Both the position numbers and the translations under genes were made by a program. Below, piece by piece: positions 27,942 through 36,872 of a stretch of DNA of 64,000 nucleotides. Within the stretch, counting starts at the first letter, position 1, and each line of letters opens with the position of its first letter. The stretch spans positions 1 through 64,000 of the forward strand of contig CALWSU010000008.1 of assembly GCA_944384295.1 (NCBI GenBank), in the 5' to 3' direction. The notes beneath the pieces were generated by a model. That model did no database searches and was not told where the DNA came from. It worked only from the letters and a program-made list of their open reading frames with translations. This stretch comes from an uncultured Lachnospiraceae bacterium (GTDB taxonomy: Bacteria; Bacillota; Clostridia; Lachnospirales; Anaerotignaceae).

Positions 27942-28217
27942 TTATTTATTGATGGCGTCTTTCAGCGCTTTACCAGCTTTGAATCTGGGCGCTTTGGAAG
28001 CAGGGATAGGCATTGCTTCGCCTGTCTGAGGGTTTCTGCCTTCGCGTGCAGCGCGTTCTGCAACGTCGAATGTGCCGAAGCCTACCAGCTGTACTTTGCC
28101 GTTTGCTGCCAGTTCCGCTGTAACTACATCTTCAAAAGCTTTCAGTGCTTTTTCTGCGTCTTTTTTGCTCATTTCCGCCTTTTCAGCAATTGCTGCAACC
28201 AATTCAGATTTGTTCAT
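27942..28217 (-). CDS. hup: HU-family DNA-binding protein
   Basis: Histone-like protein of 91 residues that bends and compacts DNA. MNKSELVAAIAEKAEMSKKDAEKAL is the dimerisation helix pair and VQLVGFGTFDVAERAAREGRNPQTGE the DNA-binding arm. The start follows AGGAGGACATGAAAC. Conserved between mazG and rqcP in Firmicutes. Confidence 0.96.
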   Translation of the reverse strand: MNKSELVAAIAEKAEMSKKDAEKALKAFEDVVTAELAANGKVQLVGFGTFDVAERAAREGRNPQTGEAMPIPASKAPRFKAGKALKDAINK

Positions 28218-28246
28218 TGTTTCATGTCCTCCTAAAAATAAATCAG

Positions 28247-29035
28247 TTATGTTTCGGATTCGGTCCGTTTGACCTTCTCCCAGAGCAAATCCATTTCCTC
28301 CAGAGTCATCTCGGAAAGCTGCTTTCCCTCCGAAAGGGCTGAATTTTCAACACACTCAAATCTATTTATAAACTTTTTAGTGGCTTTTGTCAAGGAAAAC
28401 TCGGGATTTATTTTCAAAAACCTTGCAACGTTGACCAAGGAAAACAAAATATCACCAAATTCTTCTTCTATATTGTCCGCATTTTGTGCAATTGCTTGTG
28501 TCAATTCTTCCCATTCCTCATCGACTTTTTGCATGGCATTAGACAGTGCAGGAAAATCAAAGCCAACATTTGCGGCTTTTTTCTGTACTTTTGCGGCACG
28601 TGTCAAGGCAGGCAGTGCGGCAGGTACGCTTTGCAGTACACTGGCTTGTGTCTGCATTTGTTTTTCTTTTTTCTTTAAGACCTCCCAATTGGCAAGGACT
28701 TGTTCCGGTGTGTCGGCATGTACATCACCAAATACATGTGGGTGTCTGTAAATCATTTTTTCACAAATGCCTTGTATGACATCGTCCAATGTAAAATTGC
28801 CTGCCTGTGCTTCAATCGAGGAATGGAAAACCACATGTAATAATACATCGCCCAATTCTTCTTTGAGATTTTCTATATCGTTGCGGTCGATGGCATCTAC
28901 CAGTTCATAGGCTTCTTCTAGTACGTCTGCGCGCATGCTGGCATGGGTTTGCACTTGGTCCCATGGGCAGCCATCTTTCCCACGCAAACGTTCTACAATT
29001 TGACGCAGGTCTGCCATGGTATAAGATTGTGACAT
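28247..29035 (-). CDS. mazG: nucleoside triphosphate pyrophosphohydrolase MazG
   Basis: House-cleaning enzyme of 262 residues that hydrolyses noncanonical NTPs to NMP and PPi. It has two MazG domains: the first (about 15-110) with CPWDQVQTHASMRADVLEEAYELVDAI and the EELGDVLL metal-binding motif, the second (about 150-235) with EEFGDILFSLVNVARFL. The start at 29035 follows AAAAGGAGGAG. It is the first gene of the conserved sporulation-division cluster. Confidence 0.95.
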   Translation of the reverse strand: MSQSYTMADLRQIVERLRGKDGCPWDQVQTHASMRADVLEEAYELVDAIDRNDIENLKEELGDVLLHVVFHSSIEAQAGNFTLDDVIQGICEKMIYRHPHVFGDVHADTPEQVLANWEVLKKKEKQMQTQASVLQSVPAALPALTRAAKVQKKAANVGFDFPALSNAMQKVDEEWEELTQAIAQNADNIEEEFGDILFSLVNVARFLKINPEFSLTKATKKFINRFECVENSALSEGKQLSEMTLEEMDLLWEKVKRTESET

Positions 29036-29253
29036 AAAACTCCTCCTTTTTATGTGGGACAAAAAATGTCCCTGTATTTTTATTCAAAAACAATAAACTT
29101 TTGTGCATGTACTTCCAGAAAAACGGCGTTTTATCCATATCGTACCGCCGTGATTTATGATATGATAAGTCTATCCAAAAAAACTGTCAATACCAAACGC
29201 CAAAAACAAAATCATGTTTTTGGTAAAAATCAATCAGAAAGGATGTTGCACTT

Positions 29254-30108
29254 ATGTTTCGTATTGTCAATAAAAAAGAATTGAATAGTGCAGTCACATT
29301 GTTGGAAATAGAAGCTCCTTTTGTTGCCAAAAAGGCACAAGCAGGGCAATTTATTATCTTTCGTGTGGACGAGTTCAGCGAACGTGTACCGCTGACGATT
29401 GCAGATTATGATAGAGAAAAAGGAACCGTTACCATAATTTTTCAGAAAGTGGGGCTTTCCACAAATCTTTTGGCGGCAAAAGAAGTCGGCGAAAGCATTC
29501 GGGACTTTGTAGGTCCTTTGGGCATTGCCACAGAATATGAAGGAATCAAGAAAGTTGCTGTGGTAGGCGGCGGCGTAGGCTGTGCGATTGCATATCCACA
29601 AGCGAAGGCGTTACATAAATTAGGCGCACAAGTAGACGTGATTGCCGGTTTCCGTAACAAAGATATTGTGATATTAGAGGACGAAATGAAAGCCGTTTCT
29701 GACAATTATTATTTGATGACAGATGATGGTACCGCAGGTGAAAAAGGTTTTGTGACAGACAAACTCAAAGAATTGATTGAGGCAGGCAATCAATACGATG
29801 CTGTGATTGCAATTGGTCCAATACCTATGATGAAATTTGTCAGCCTGACCACAAAGCCATATGGCATCAAGACCATTGTCAGCCTCAATCCTATCATGAT
29901 TGATGGTACTGGTATGTGCGGCTGCTGTCGTGTGACCGTAGGCGGTGAAACAAGATTCGCTTGTGTAGATGGTCCTGATTTTGACGGGCATTTAGTAGAT
30001 TTTGACGAATTGATGAACCGCAATTCGATTTACAAAGAACAAGAGGCGCAAATGAAAGAAAGCCACGTTTGTCGTATGGAAAAACTGGCGCATGATTTGA
30101 TTCAGTAA
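29254..30108 (+). CDS. nfnA: NfnA, FAD/NAD-binding small subunit of NADH-dependent ferredoxin:NADP+ oxidoreductase
   Basis: Small subunit of 284 residues of the electron-bifurcating transhydrogenase. It is related to dihydroorotate dehydrogenase electron-transfer subunits: FAD domain (about 1-95, with RVPLTIADYDREKGTVTIIFQ), NAD domain (about 100-215, VAVVGGGVGCAIAYP) and a C-terminal cysteine cluster (MCGCCRVTVGGETRFACVDGP) for a 2Fe-2S centre. It is followed after 16 bases by nfnB. It couples NADPH and ferredoxin/NAD pools in anaerobes. Confidence 0.9.
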   Translation: MFRIVNKKELNSAVTLLEIEAPFVAKKAQAGQFIIFRVDEFSERVPLTIADYDREKGTVTIIFQKVGLSTNLLAAKEVGESIRDFVGPLGIATEYEGIKKVAVVGGGVGCAIAYPQAKALHKLGAQVDVIAGFRNKDIVILEDEMKAVSDNYYLMTDDGTAGEKGFVTDKLKELIEAGNQYDAVIAIGPIPMMKFVSLTTKPYGIKTIVSLNPIMIDGTGMCGCCRVTVGGETRFACVDGPDFDGHLVDFDELMNRNSIYKEQEAQMKESHVCRMEKLAHDLIQ

Positions 30109-30124
30109 AGGAGGGAATTTGACA

Positions 30125-31516
30125 ATGCCAAATATGAGCTTAGAAAAAATGAAAATGCCAGAACAGGCACCTGACATTCGTAATAAAAATTTTGAGGAAG
30201 TAGCATTGGGGTATACCGCAGAAATGGCAATGGAAGAAGCCAGCCGTTGCTTGAACTGCAAGCATAAACCTTGTGTCAATGGTTGCCCGGTCAATGTACG
30301 GATTCCTGAATTTGTTGCACAGGTGGCAAAAGGCGATTTTATGGAGGCGTATCGTATCATTACCTCTACCAATGCTTTGCCAGCAGTTTGTGGTCGTGTT
30401 TGTCCACAAGAAAGCCAATGTGAGGCACAATGCGTCAGAGGAATCAAGGGCGAAGCGGTTGCAATTGGACGTTTGGAACGTTTTGTTGCAGACTGGTATA
30501 TGAAAAATTGCGATGAAATGCCAGAAAAACCAGAACAAAACGGCAAAAAAGTAGCGGTTATTGGTTCGGGTCCTTCTTCCTTGGCATGTGCGGGAGATTT
30601 GGCAAAAGCGGGCTATGCGGTTACTATGTTTGAAGCGTTCCATACAGCAGGTGGCGTATTGGTATATGGTATTCCTGAATTCCGTCTGCCCAAGGCTATT
30701 GTACAAAAAGAAATTGATAAACTTTCTACTATGGGTGTAGAAGTCATGACAAATATGGTGATCGGGAAAGTGCTTTCCATTGATGAAATTATAGACGATA
30801 TGGGCTTTGATGCGGTATTTATTGGTACAGGTGCAGGCTTACCTTCTTTCATGCATATTCCAGGTGAGGCATTGGTGGGGGTATACTCCGCAAATGAATA
30901 CCTGACTAGAATCAATTTGATGAAAGCGTATATTTCAGACTATGATACTCCACTGCGCAAAAGCAAAGCAGTTGCTGTTGTGGGCGGCGGGAATGTCGCA
31001 ATGGACGCGGCAAGATGCGCAAAAAGAATGGGCGCAGAAAAAGTATATATTGTATACCGCCGTTCCGAAAAAGAAATGCCTGCGCGTTTGGAAGAAATCC
31101 ACCATGCAAAAGAAGAAGGTATCGAATTCCATTTGCTGCGCAATCCTGTGAAAATTTTAGATGACGGCAATGGACAGGTATGTGGTATCGAATGTCTGAA
31201 AATGGAACTGGGCGAACCAGACGCAAGCGGCAGAAGAAGCCCTGTACCTGTAGAAGGTTCTAATTATGTGATTGATGTGGATACGGTTGTCATGTCCATT
31301 GGTACTTCTCCAAATCCTCTGATTCGCAGTACCACAAAGGGACTGGAAACAAACCGCAAAGGTTGTTTGGTAGTCAATGAAGAAACCAACCAAACCACAA
31401 GAGAAGGTGTATATGCTGGTGGTGATGCGGTAACTGGTGCGGCAACTGTGATTCTGGCAATGGGCGCAGGCAAAAAAGCAGCCGCAGCAATTGACAAGTA
31501 TTTGCAAACAAAATAA
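30125..31516 (+). CDS. nfnB: NfnB / glutamate synthase small-chain-like subunit, NADPH-binding
   Basis: Subunit of 463 residues resembling the GltD flavoprotein. The N-terminal cysteine motifs for 4Fe-4S clusters (CLNCKHKPCVNGCPVNV and CGRVCPQESQCEAQCV) precede two Rossmann folds (VAVIGSGPSSLACAGDLA; VAVVGGGNVAMDAARCAKRMG) with YVYGGDA-like AGGDAVTGAATVI near the end. I use the ATG at 30125, ten bases after AAAGGAGGG; a TTG six bases earlier is too close. Because no GOGAT large subunit is present and nfnA is adjacent, NfnAB is more likely than a glutamate synthase. Confidence 0.9.
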   Translation: MPNMSLEKMKMPEQAPDIRNKNFEEVALGYTAEMAMEEASRCLNCKHKPCVNGCPVNVRIPEFVAQVAKGDFMEAYRIITSTNALPAVCGRVCPQESQCEAQCVRGIKGEAVAIGRLERFVADWYMKNCDEMPEKPEQNGKKVAVIGSGPSSLACAGDLAKAGYAVTMFEAFHTAGGVLVYGIPEFRLPKAIVQKEIDKLSTMGVEVMTNMVIGKVLSIDEIIDDMGFDAVFIGTGAGLPSFMHIPGEALVGVYSANEYLTRINLMKAYISDYDTPLRKSKAVAVVGGGNVAMDAARCAKRMGAEKVYIVYRRSEKEMPARLEEIHHAKEEGIEFHLLRNPVKILDDGNGQVCGIECLKMELGEPDASGRRSPVPVEGSNYVIDVDTVVMSIGTSPNPLIRSTTKGLETNRKGCLVVNEETNQTTREGVYAGGDAVTGAATVILAMGAGKKAAAAIDKYLQTK

Positions 31517-31560
31517 ATATAAGAATCAAAAAGGCTGTCATAAAAACGAATTCAAAAACA

Positions 31561-31791
31561 TTAGACTGTAGAAAAACTAGATTTTATGTTTTTTCAAGCG
31601 CGCGGAAGGGTTTGGCAAACGAAGCGTTTCCCAAACTGGAATCCGCAGTCGGAATTTATTTCCGACGAGGAAAAGCAGGAGTTTCAAGGCTTTTTAGCTG
31701 ATGGAACTCCTGCTTTATACTTCTGTCTACTCGTCAAAGGCTTGAATGAAATGAGCCTTTGACGACAGGGTATCGACTTTTTCGACACCCT
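31561..31791 (+). repeat. copy B of the dispersed structured repeat
   Basis: A full copy of about 231 bp, 3' of nfnB. Hairpins in order: GCGGA/TCCGC with an inner TTTGG..CCAAA stem, GTCGGAA/TTCCGAC, GCAGGAGTT/AACTCCTGC, a 12-bp TCGTCAAAGGCT/AGCCTTTGACGA stem, and the terminal AGGGTATCGA/TCGACACCCT. The element lies in the loop of a split terminator: its left arm is at 31528-31542 and its right arm at 31795-31810. Confidence 0.9.
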
Positions 31792-31967
31792 AAATATGGC
31801 AGTCTTTTTTCTATGAGAAATTGTACGAAATTGTCGGTATTTGATGTGGTGTATTTCTGTATCAGGATGGGATTTTGGGTTGACCATAGCATCATAGGCG
31901 TGGTATGATTTTACGAGGTGTCAAGGGCGTTTGGATTGCCATGACACAAAGAAGGAGGTATGTGGTT

Positions 31968-32531
31968 TTGGAATGGGTGACGATTTGGCTGATTGCCTTA
32001 AGTCTTGCCATGGACGCATTTGCAGTATCGATTTCAAATGGTGTATCCGTACGTGGATTTGGTAGCCGTCATGCAATACTGCAAGGGATTTGTTTTGGGG
32101 TATTTCAGTTTTTGATGCCTGTGATTGGCTGGTTTTTGGGCAGCAGTGTCAAAACATATATTTCATCGGTCGACCATTGGATTGCATTTGGTTTGTTAGC
32201 GGTCATTGGCAGCAATATGATACGGGAAAGTCTGCATCCTGAGGAGGAAGCAGGACAAAGCCAATTGAGCACAAAAGTATTAGTGTTGCAGGCTGTAGCA
32301 ACTAGTATCGACGCTTTGGCGGTTGGAATCAGTTTCGCGATTTTAGATGTCAATATCTGGATTGCATCTGCAATCATTGGCGTTGTTGCGTTTGTATTAG
32401 GTGTCTTGGGCGGTTTTTTGGGAAAACGTCTGGGAGATTTTTTACAATCCAAGGCAGAATTTGTCGGTGGTTTGGTACTGGTCGGCATTGGTATCAAAAT
32501 TTTGGTAGAGCATCTGTTTTTTGCGGGTTAA
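31968..32531 (+). CDS. mntP: manganese efflux pump MntP
   Basis: Membrane protein of 187 residues with six helices in two pseudo-repeats. Family motifs ALSLAMDAFAVSISNGV and the paired AVATSIDALAVGISFAIL carry the metal-binding Asp residues. I use the TTG at 31968 because GAAGGAGG stands nine bases upstream and it gives the usual family length (E. coli 188). It exports Mn2+ when in excess. The following PAP2 gene starts 13 bases after its stop, so the two may be cotranscribed. No yybP-ykoY riboswitch was recognised upstream. Confidence 0.9.
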   Translation: MEWVTIWLIALSLAMDAFAVSISNGVSVRGFGSRHAILQGICFGVFQFLMPVIGWFLGSSVKTYISSVDHWIAFGLLAVIGSNMIRESLHPEEEAGQSQLSTKVLVLQAVATSIDALAVGISFAILDVNIWIASAIIGVVAFVLGVLGGFLGKRLGDFLQSKAEFVGGLVLVGIGIKILVEHLFFAG

Positions 32532-32544
32532 AGGAGGCGTTTGC

Positions 32545-33117
32545 TTGGAAGCAATACAAAATCTGGATATTGCTATCATAGAATGGATACAGACGCATGT
32601 GGTACGGGATTGGCTCAATTTGCCTATGATTTGGATTTCCAAGTTGGGCAATGGTGGCTTGTTATGGATTTTATTAGGCGTTGTACTGCTTGTGGCAGGC
32701 ATTGTCCAAAAACGCAAAAGCGGAAATGGTGAAAAAATATGGCAAGGGATCTCTTTGCTGTTGTGTTTGGGCACTACGGCTTTGGTGTGTAATCTTTGGC
32801 TGAAACCAGCAGTAGCTAGAATCCGTCCTTATGATTTATTAGGCTTTCCGATATTGATTCCACCTCTGGCGGATTTTTCTTTTCCATCAGGGCATACCTC
32901 TGCATCGTTTGCGGCAGCAACCGCGATTTATGCAATCCATAAACGTTGGGGGATTGTGGCATATCTTTTTGCGGCGTGTATGGGATTTTCTCGCATGTAT
33001 TTGGGGGTACATTTTCCAAGCGATGTTGTGGCAGGCGCTTTGATTGGGTTTGGTATGTCGCGTGTGACGCTGTTTTTGATACAAAAATGGCAAACGAAGC
33101 AAAGACACAAGGAATAA
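32545..33117 (+). CDS. PAP2 family phosphatase (undecaprenyl-diphosphatase-like)
   Basis: Integral membrane phosphatase of 190 residues. The three catalytic motifs of the PAP2 superfamily are complete: KPAVARIRP, FPSGHTSA and SRMYLGVHFPSD. Five or six helices are predicted. The start is TTG at 32545 behind AAAGGAGG, 13 bases after mntP. Likely dephosphorylates isoprenoid or lipid pyrophosphates (BcrC-like), but the substrate is not certain from sequence. Confidence 0.88.
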   Translation: MEAIQNLDIAIIEWIQTHVVRDWLNLPMIWISKLGNGGLLWILLGVVLLVAGIVQKRKSGNGEKIWQGISLLLCLGTTALVCNLWLKPAVARIRPYDLLGFPILIPPLADFSFPSGHTSASFAAATAIYAIHKRWGIVAYLFAACMGFSRMYLGVHFPSDVVAGALIGFGMSRVTLFLIQKWQTKQRHKE

Positions 33118-33142
33118 CAGTATGACAGCATGATAAAGTATG

Positions 33143-33187
33143 GGGCGAAGGGTTTCTGTCACAGCAGAAAATGATTCGCCTTTTTTA
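33143..33187 (+). terminator. terminator after the PAP2 gene
   Basis: GGGCGAA pairs with TTCGCC around an inner TTTCTG/CAGAAA stem, followed by TTTTTT. Confidence 0.85.
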
Positions 33188-33344
33188 TATCGAACAAAAA
33201 ATAGATGTAATTTTTAAAATAATAGTTTTATTTTATAAAATACATCTTGTTTTTGTGCGCGCTTATGTTATACTAGAAGAAAAGAACGGTAGTGGCGATA
33301 GAGTCAAAAAAATTCGGGTAACGATAAGAGAGGAGTAGAGAAAC

Positions 33345-34277
33345 ATGGCTTTGCCTGTCATTTATCAATTGTCGACCATGGTGTTATTGATGGTGGTTGG
33401 CGTGATATTGAACAAACGAAATCTGTTGTCAGAAAGCAATGCAAAAGGGCTTTCCATTGTATTGACACGTGTAGCGGTACCTGCCAATATGGTAATTTTG
33501 ATGCAGCGTCCATATTCACATGAAATCTTAGTTGGGTTTTTGAAAACATGTGGCGGTACATTTTTATTGTGTTCGCTGGGTGCGCTTTTGTTTTATATTG
33601 TGGGCAAAGCATTGGGTATGCGCTTTCCAGAATTGGGTTTGTTTTCCGGCGGCGGTGTGTACAGCAATGTCATCTTTATGGGACAGCCTCTTATTATGGC
33701 AATGTATGGTGAAGAAGGGTTGATATTCTGCGTTGCGGTCATGTTTACCTGCAATGTATTTTTGTTTACGGTTTGTTCGGTGTTGTTTGCCATTGGCAGC
33801 GGCAAGCGAAAAAGCGTGGGACGTATGCTCAAAGAGGCGTTTGTCAATTTGATTTGTATTTCCGCTGTGATTGGTCTGTTCTGCTTTGTGCAGGAAATCA
33901 CACTGCCAGCGCCCTTGCGTGATGCACTGCAATTTTCTGCAAATACAACGGTATGTTTGTCTATGATTTACATAGGTACTTTATTGGCAGTTGCCAATAT
34001 CAGAGAAATTTTCGAAGACAAGCTGGTTTATATCTTTAGTTTCTTAACTTTGATTGTGATGCCGATTGTGACCAAATTGGTGGCAGGATTGTTTTTGGAC
34101 GGCATTGCTTTGAGTGTGTTGGTGGTGCTGATGGGTACACCCGCGGCAGCGGCTTTGCCATCGTTTGCGGAAATTTATGGCAACGATGAAAAGCGTGCTT
34201 CTGAATTTGTGTTTGTATCTACCATTTTTTCTGTTGTGACATTGCCTTTGGTCGCAGAATTTTTGTGTATTGGATAA
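33345..34277 (+). CDS. AEC family transporter (auxin efflux carrier type)
   Basis: Membrane transporter of 310 residues with about ten helices. Family features: the N-terminal VILNKRNLLSESNAKGLS, VRVAVPANM-like LTRVAVPANMVILM, and the C-terminal MGTPAAAALPSFAEIYGNDEKRASEFVFVSTIFS, which is the conserved AEC end. Bacterial members transport organic acids such as malate, or amino acids. Ribosome site GAGAGGAG. It has its own terminator and probably its own promoter (TTGTTT near 33249, TATACT near 33271). Confidence 0.9.
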   Translation: MALPVIYQLSTMVLLMVVGVILNKRNLLSESNAKGLSIVLTRVAVPANMVILMQRPYSHEILVGFLKTCGGTFLLCSLGALLFYIVGKALGMRFPELGLFSGGGVYSNVIFMGQPLIMAMYGEEGLIFCVAVMFTCNVFLFTVCSVLFAIGSGKRKSVGRMLKEAFVNLICISAVIGLFCFVQEITLPAPLRDALQFSANTTVCLSMIYIGTLLAVANIREIFEDKLVYIFSFLTLIVMPIVTKLVAGLFLDGIALSVLVVLMGTPAAAALPSFAEIYGNDEKRASEFVFVSTIFSVVTLPLVAEFLCIG

Positions 34278-34316
34278 CAGAAGTTTGTGAAAAAAAGAAC
34301 AGGAAAACACAAGTGC

Positions 34317-34352
34317 AAAACAGGTATTCTTTTCAAAATACCTGTTTTTTTG
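34317..34352 (+). terminator. terminator after the AEC transporter gene
   Basis: AAAACAGGTATT pairs with AATACCTGTTTT, followed by TTT; about 40 bases after the stop codon. Confidence 0.9.
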
Positions 34353-34450
34353 TCTGAAAAGTCGGAAGCATATTTCAAAAAAGACAAGTATTTGTGGAAT
34401 TTCGCTAAAAAAACTTGTGAAATTTGGTGTGAAGCATGCAAAGCGGGGGC

Positions 34451-34479
34451 TTGTGTCTTTTTGGAAATTCGTATATACT
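34451..34479 (+). promoter_or_regulatory. promoter of a candidate structured RNA
   Basis: TTGTGT (34451-34456), spacer of 17 bases, TATACT (34474-34479). Nothing coding follows. The predicted start is near 34486, exactly at the beginning of the structured segment described next. Confidence 0.7.
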
Positions 34480-34485
34480 AGAAAG

Positions 34486-34700
34486 CGGGACGGTATGCGA
34501 CTTGCAAAAAAAGAAAAAGGATAGACATACCGCCCGTGGGTGTAGCGCAGACAAACAGGGCTGTTTGCGCTGAACGCGGGGACGGTATGTAAAGCAAACA
34601 ATTACAAAGCAATTAGAAAACAAGCAAAAGAAAAACGGATAAAATTATAAAACTGAGCCTACAATTCTTGGAAAAAAAGGATTGTAGATTTCTTGTTTTT
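34486..34700 (+). ncRNA. candidate structured RNA upstream of hppA
   Basis: About 215 noncoding bases with unusually high GC for an intergenic region (34485-34590). Seen: segment CGGGACGGTATG (34486-34497) and its near-copy CGGGGACGGTATGT (34577-34590) can each pair with the central ACATACCGCCCGTG (34525-34538), so two alternative folds exist. A separate hairpin pairs AGCGC/GCGCT and AAACAG/CTGTTT (34544-34571). A late hairpin (CTACAAT 34659-34665 with ATTGTAG 34681-34687) is followed by a T-rich stretch and may terminate. The downstream hppA has its own promoter, so this could be an independent sRNA. I do not recognise a known class. Confidence 0.5.
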
Positions 34701-34783
34701 GGTATTCTTTTTATTCTTCTGTTTGGATTACCTTGTTTTTTTCTAAAAGGATTTGCATTTCTTTTTTGACAGATGTTGCATCA

Positions 34784-34812
34784 TTGTCACAATGTAAGGT
34801 CGGAATTATAAA
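34784..34812 (+). promoter_or_regulatory. promoter of hppA
   Basis: TTGTCA (34784-34789), 17-base spacer, TATAAA (34807-34812). The transcript would start about 22 bases before the hppA ATG, giving a very short leader with the site AAGCAGGGGG. Confidence 0.7.
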
Positions 34813-34840
34813 AAATAAACGATGAAAGCAGGGGGTTTTT

Positions 34841-36820
34841 ATGGAAAATCTGATGTATCTTGCGCCCGTTTTGGGCATCATCGCCCTGGTCTTTGCCTTT
34901 GCTTTGGCGGCAAAAGTAGGCAAAGAAGAAGAAGGTACAGACCGTATGCACGAAATCGCAAGCGCGATTCGCGAAGGTGCAAACGCATTCTTAAAAGCGG
35001 AATATAAAATTCTGGTTATTTTCGCGGCTGTACTGTTTGTATTGATTGGCTTTGGTGTAGACTGGAAAACAGCGGTTTGTTTCTTGATTGGTGCGCTGTT
35101 CTCTACACTGGCAGGCTACTTTGGTATGAATGTAGCAACAAAAGCCAATGTAAGAACTGCGAATGCAGCAAGAGTAGGCGGTATGAACCGCGCTCTGTCT
35201 ATTGCGTTCAGCGGTGGTGCCGTTATGGGTATGTCTGTAGTTGGCTTAGGGTTATTGGGTGTTGGTCTGGTGTATGTGATTACAAAAGACGCCAATATAC
35301 TGTTTGGTTTTGGTCTGGGTGCTTCCTCTATTGCGTTGTTCGGACGTGTGGGCGGCGGTATTTATACCAAAGCGGCTGACGTAGGCGCAGACTTGGTTGG
35401 TAAAGTAGAAGCAGGGATTCCAGAAGATGACCCTCGTAACCCTGCTGTAATTGCTGATAACGTAGGCGACAACGTAGGTGACGTTGCTGGTATGGGCGCA
35501 GACTTGTTTGAATCTTATGTAGGTTCTATCATCTCTGCAATCACATTAGGGTTGGTATACTTCTCCGCAGAAGGTGCCATCTTCCCTCTGGTATTGGCGG
35601 CAGTTGGTATTTTGGCTTCTATCATTGGTACATTCTTTGTACGTGGTGATGAAAATTCCAATCCACACAAAGCCTTGAAAGCAGGTTCTTATTCCTCAGC
35701 GGTTTTGGTCATCATTGCTTCTTTGGCATTGAGCTGGACATTCTTTGGCAATATGAACGCAGCAATCGCAATCATTGCAGGTTTGATTGTAGGTTTGATT
35801 ATCGGTATCATCACAGAAGTATATACTTCTAGCGATTATAAATCTGTAAAGAAAATTGCAGACCAGTCCGAAACTGGTCCAGCAACTACCATCATCAGTG
35901 GTCTGGCAGTGGGTATGGAATCCACAGCAGTTCCGATTGTGCTGATTTGTGTTGGTATTTTTGTATCTTATTGGGTATGTGGTCTGTATGGTATCGCTTT
36001 GGCAGCGGTTGGTATGCTGTCCACAACAGGTATCACAGTAGCCGTAGACGCATATGGTCCCATTGCGGATAACGCAGGTGGTATTGCAGAAATGAGTGGT
36101 TTGGACCATTCTGTTCGTAATATCACAGACAAACTGGACGCAGTTGGGAACACCACAGCAGCAATGGGCAAAGGTTTTGCGATTGGTTCCGCAGCATTGA
36201 CAGCTTTGGCATTGTTTGTATCTTATGCAGAAGCTGTGAAACTGACAGAAATTTCTATTTTGGAACCTCGTGTTATTATTGGTATGTTGATTGGTGGTAT
36301 GCTGCCTTTACTGTTCTCCGCATTTACCATGCAGTCTGTAGGGAAAGCTGCATTCCAGATGATTGAAGAAGTAAGACGTCAGTTCCGTACCATTCCTGGT
36401 GTCATGGAAGGTACTGCAAAACCTGACTATAAAAAATGTGTAGAAATCTCTACTACAGCAGCTTTGAAAGAAATGTTGGTTCCTGGTATCATGGCAGTTG
36501 CTGCTCCTCTGATTGTTGGTATTTTATTGGGTACCAGTGCATTGGGCGGTTTGTTGGCTGGTTCTTTGGTAACAGGTGTATTGATGGCAATCTTTATGTC
36601 CAATGCCGGCGGCGCATGGGATAACGCAAAGAAATATATCGAAGAAGGCAATCACGGCGGCAAAGGCAGCGAAGCACATAAAGCGGCAGTCGTTGGCGAT
36701 ACCGTAGGTGACCCTTTCAAAGATACTTCAGGTCCTTCTATCAATATTTTGATCAAACTGATGACAATAGTATCTTTGGTATTCGCGCCTTTGTTTATGG
36801 CAATTGGCAGCTTGATTTAA
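34841..36820 (+). CDS. hppA: membrane-bound ion-pumping pyrophosphatase (K+-dependent type)
   Basis: Protein of 659 residues with about 16 helices that couples PPi hydrolysis to export of Na+ or H+. Catalytic motifs are intact: [39 protein letters not shown] and, near the C-terminus, [15 protein letters not shown]. In [18 protein letters not shown] the residue after GNTTA is Ala, the mark of K+-dependent enzymes (Lys in K+-independent ones). Na+ pumping is therefore possible but cannot be told from H+ pumping by this alone. It has its own promoter, and its terminator (36835-36871) abuts repeat copy C. It saves energy from biosynthetic PPi in anaerobes. Confidence 0.96.
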   Translation: MENLMYLAPVLGIIALVFAFALAAKVGKEEEGTDRMHEIASAIREGANAFLKAEYKILVIFAAVLFVLIGFGVDWKTAVCFLIGALFSTLAGYFGMNVATKANVRTANAARVGGMNRALSIAFSGGAVMGMSVVGLGLLGVGLVYVITKDANILFGFGLGASSIALFGRVGGGIYTKAADVGADLVGKVEAGIPEDDPRNPAVIADNVGDNVGDVAGMGADLFESYVGSIISAITLGLVYFSAEGAIFPLVLAAVGILASIIGTFFVRGDENSNPHKALKAGSYSSAVLVIIASLALSWTFFGNMNAAIAIIAGLIVGLIIGIITEVYTSSDYKSVKKIADQSETGPATTIISGLAVGMESTAVPIVLICVGIFVSYWVCGLYGIALAAVGMLSTTGITVAVDAYGPIADNAGGIAEMSGLDHSVRNITDKLDAVGNTTAAMGKGFAIGSAALTALALFVSYAEAVKLTEISILEPRVIIGMLIGGMLPLLFSAFTMQSVGKAAFQMIEEVRRQFRTIPGVMEGTAKPDYKKCVEISTTAALKEMLVPGIMAVAAPLIVGILLGTSALGGLLAGSLVTGVLMAIFMSNAGGAWDNAKKYIEEGNHGGKGSEAHKAAVVGDTVGDPFKDTSGPSINILIKLMTIVSLVFAPLFMAIGSLI

Positions 36821-36834
36821 GCAAAATTGTAGAA

Positions 36835-36871
36835 AAAACTCCCCTTTGTTTTCATGGCAAAGGGGAGTTTT
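36835..36871 (+). terminator. terminator of hppA (first of two copies)
   Basis: CTCCCCTTTG pairs with CAAAGGGGAG, followed by TTTT. A near-copy of the same hairpin (37107-37142) lies on the other side of repeat copy C. Confidence 0.85.
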
Positions 36872-36872
36872 C

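Noticed and set aside
30125-31516. nfnB as a glutamate synthase small chain
   Set aside because: The large subunit is absent, and the adjacent FAD/2Fe-2S subunit gene is the NfnA partner.
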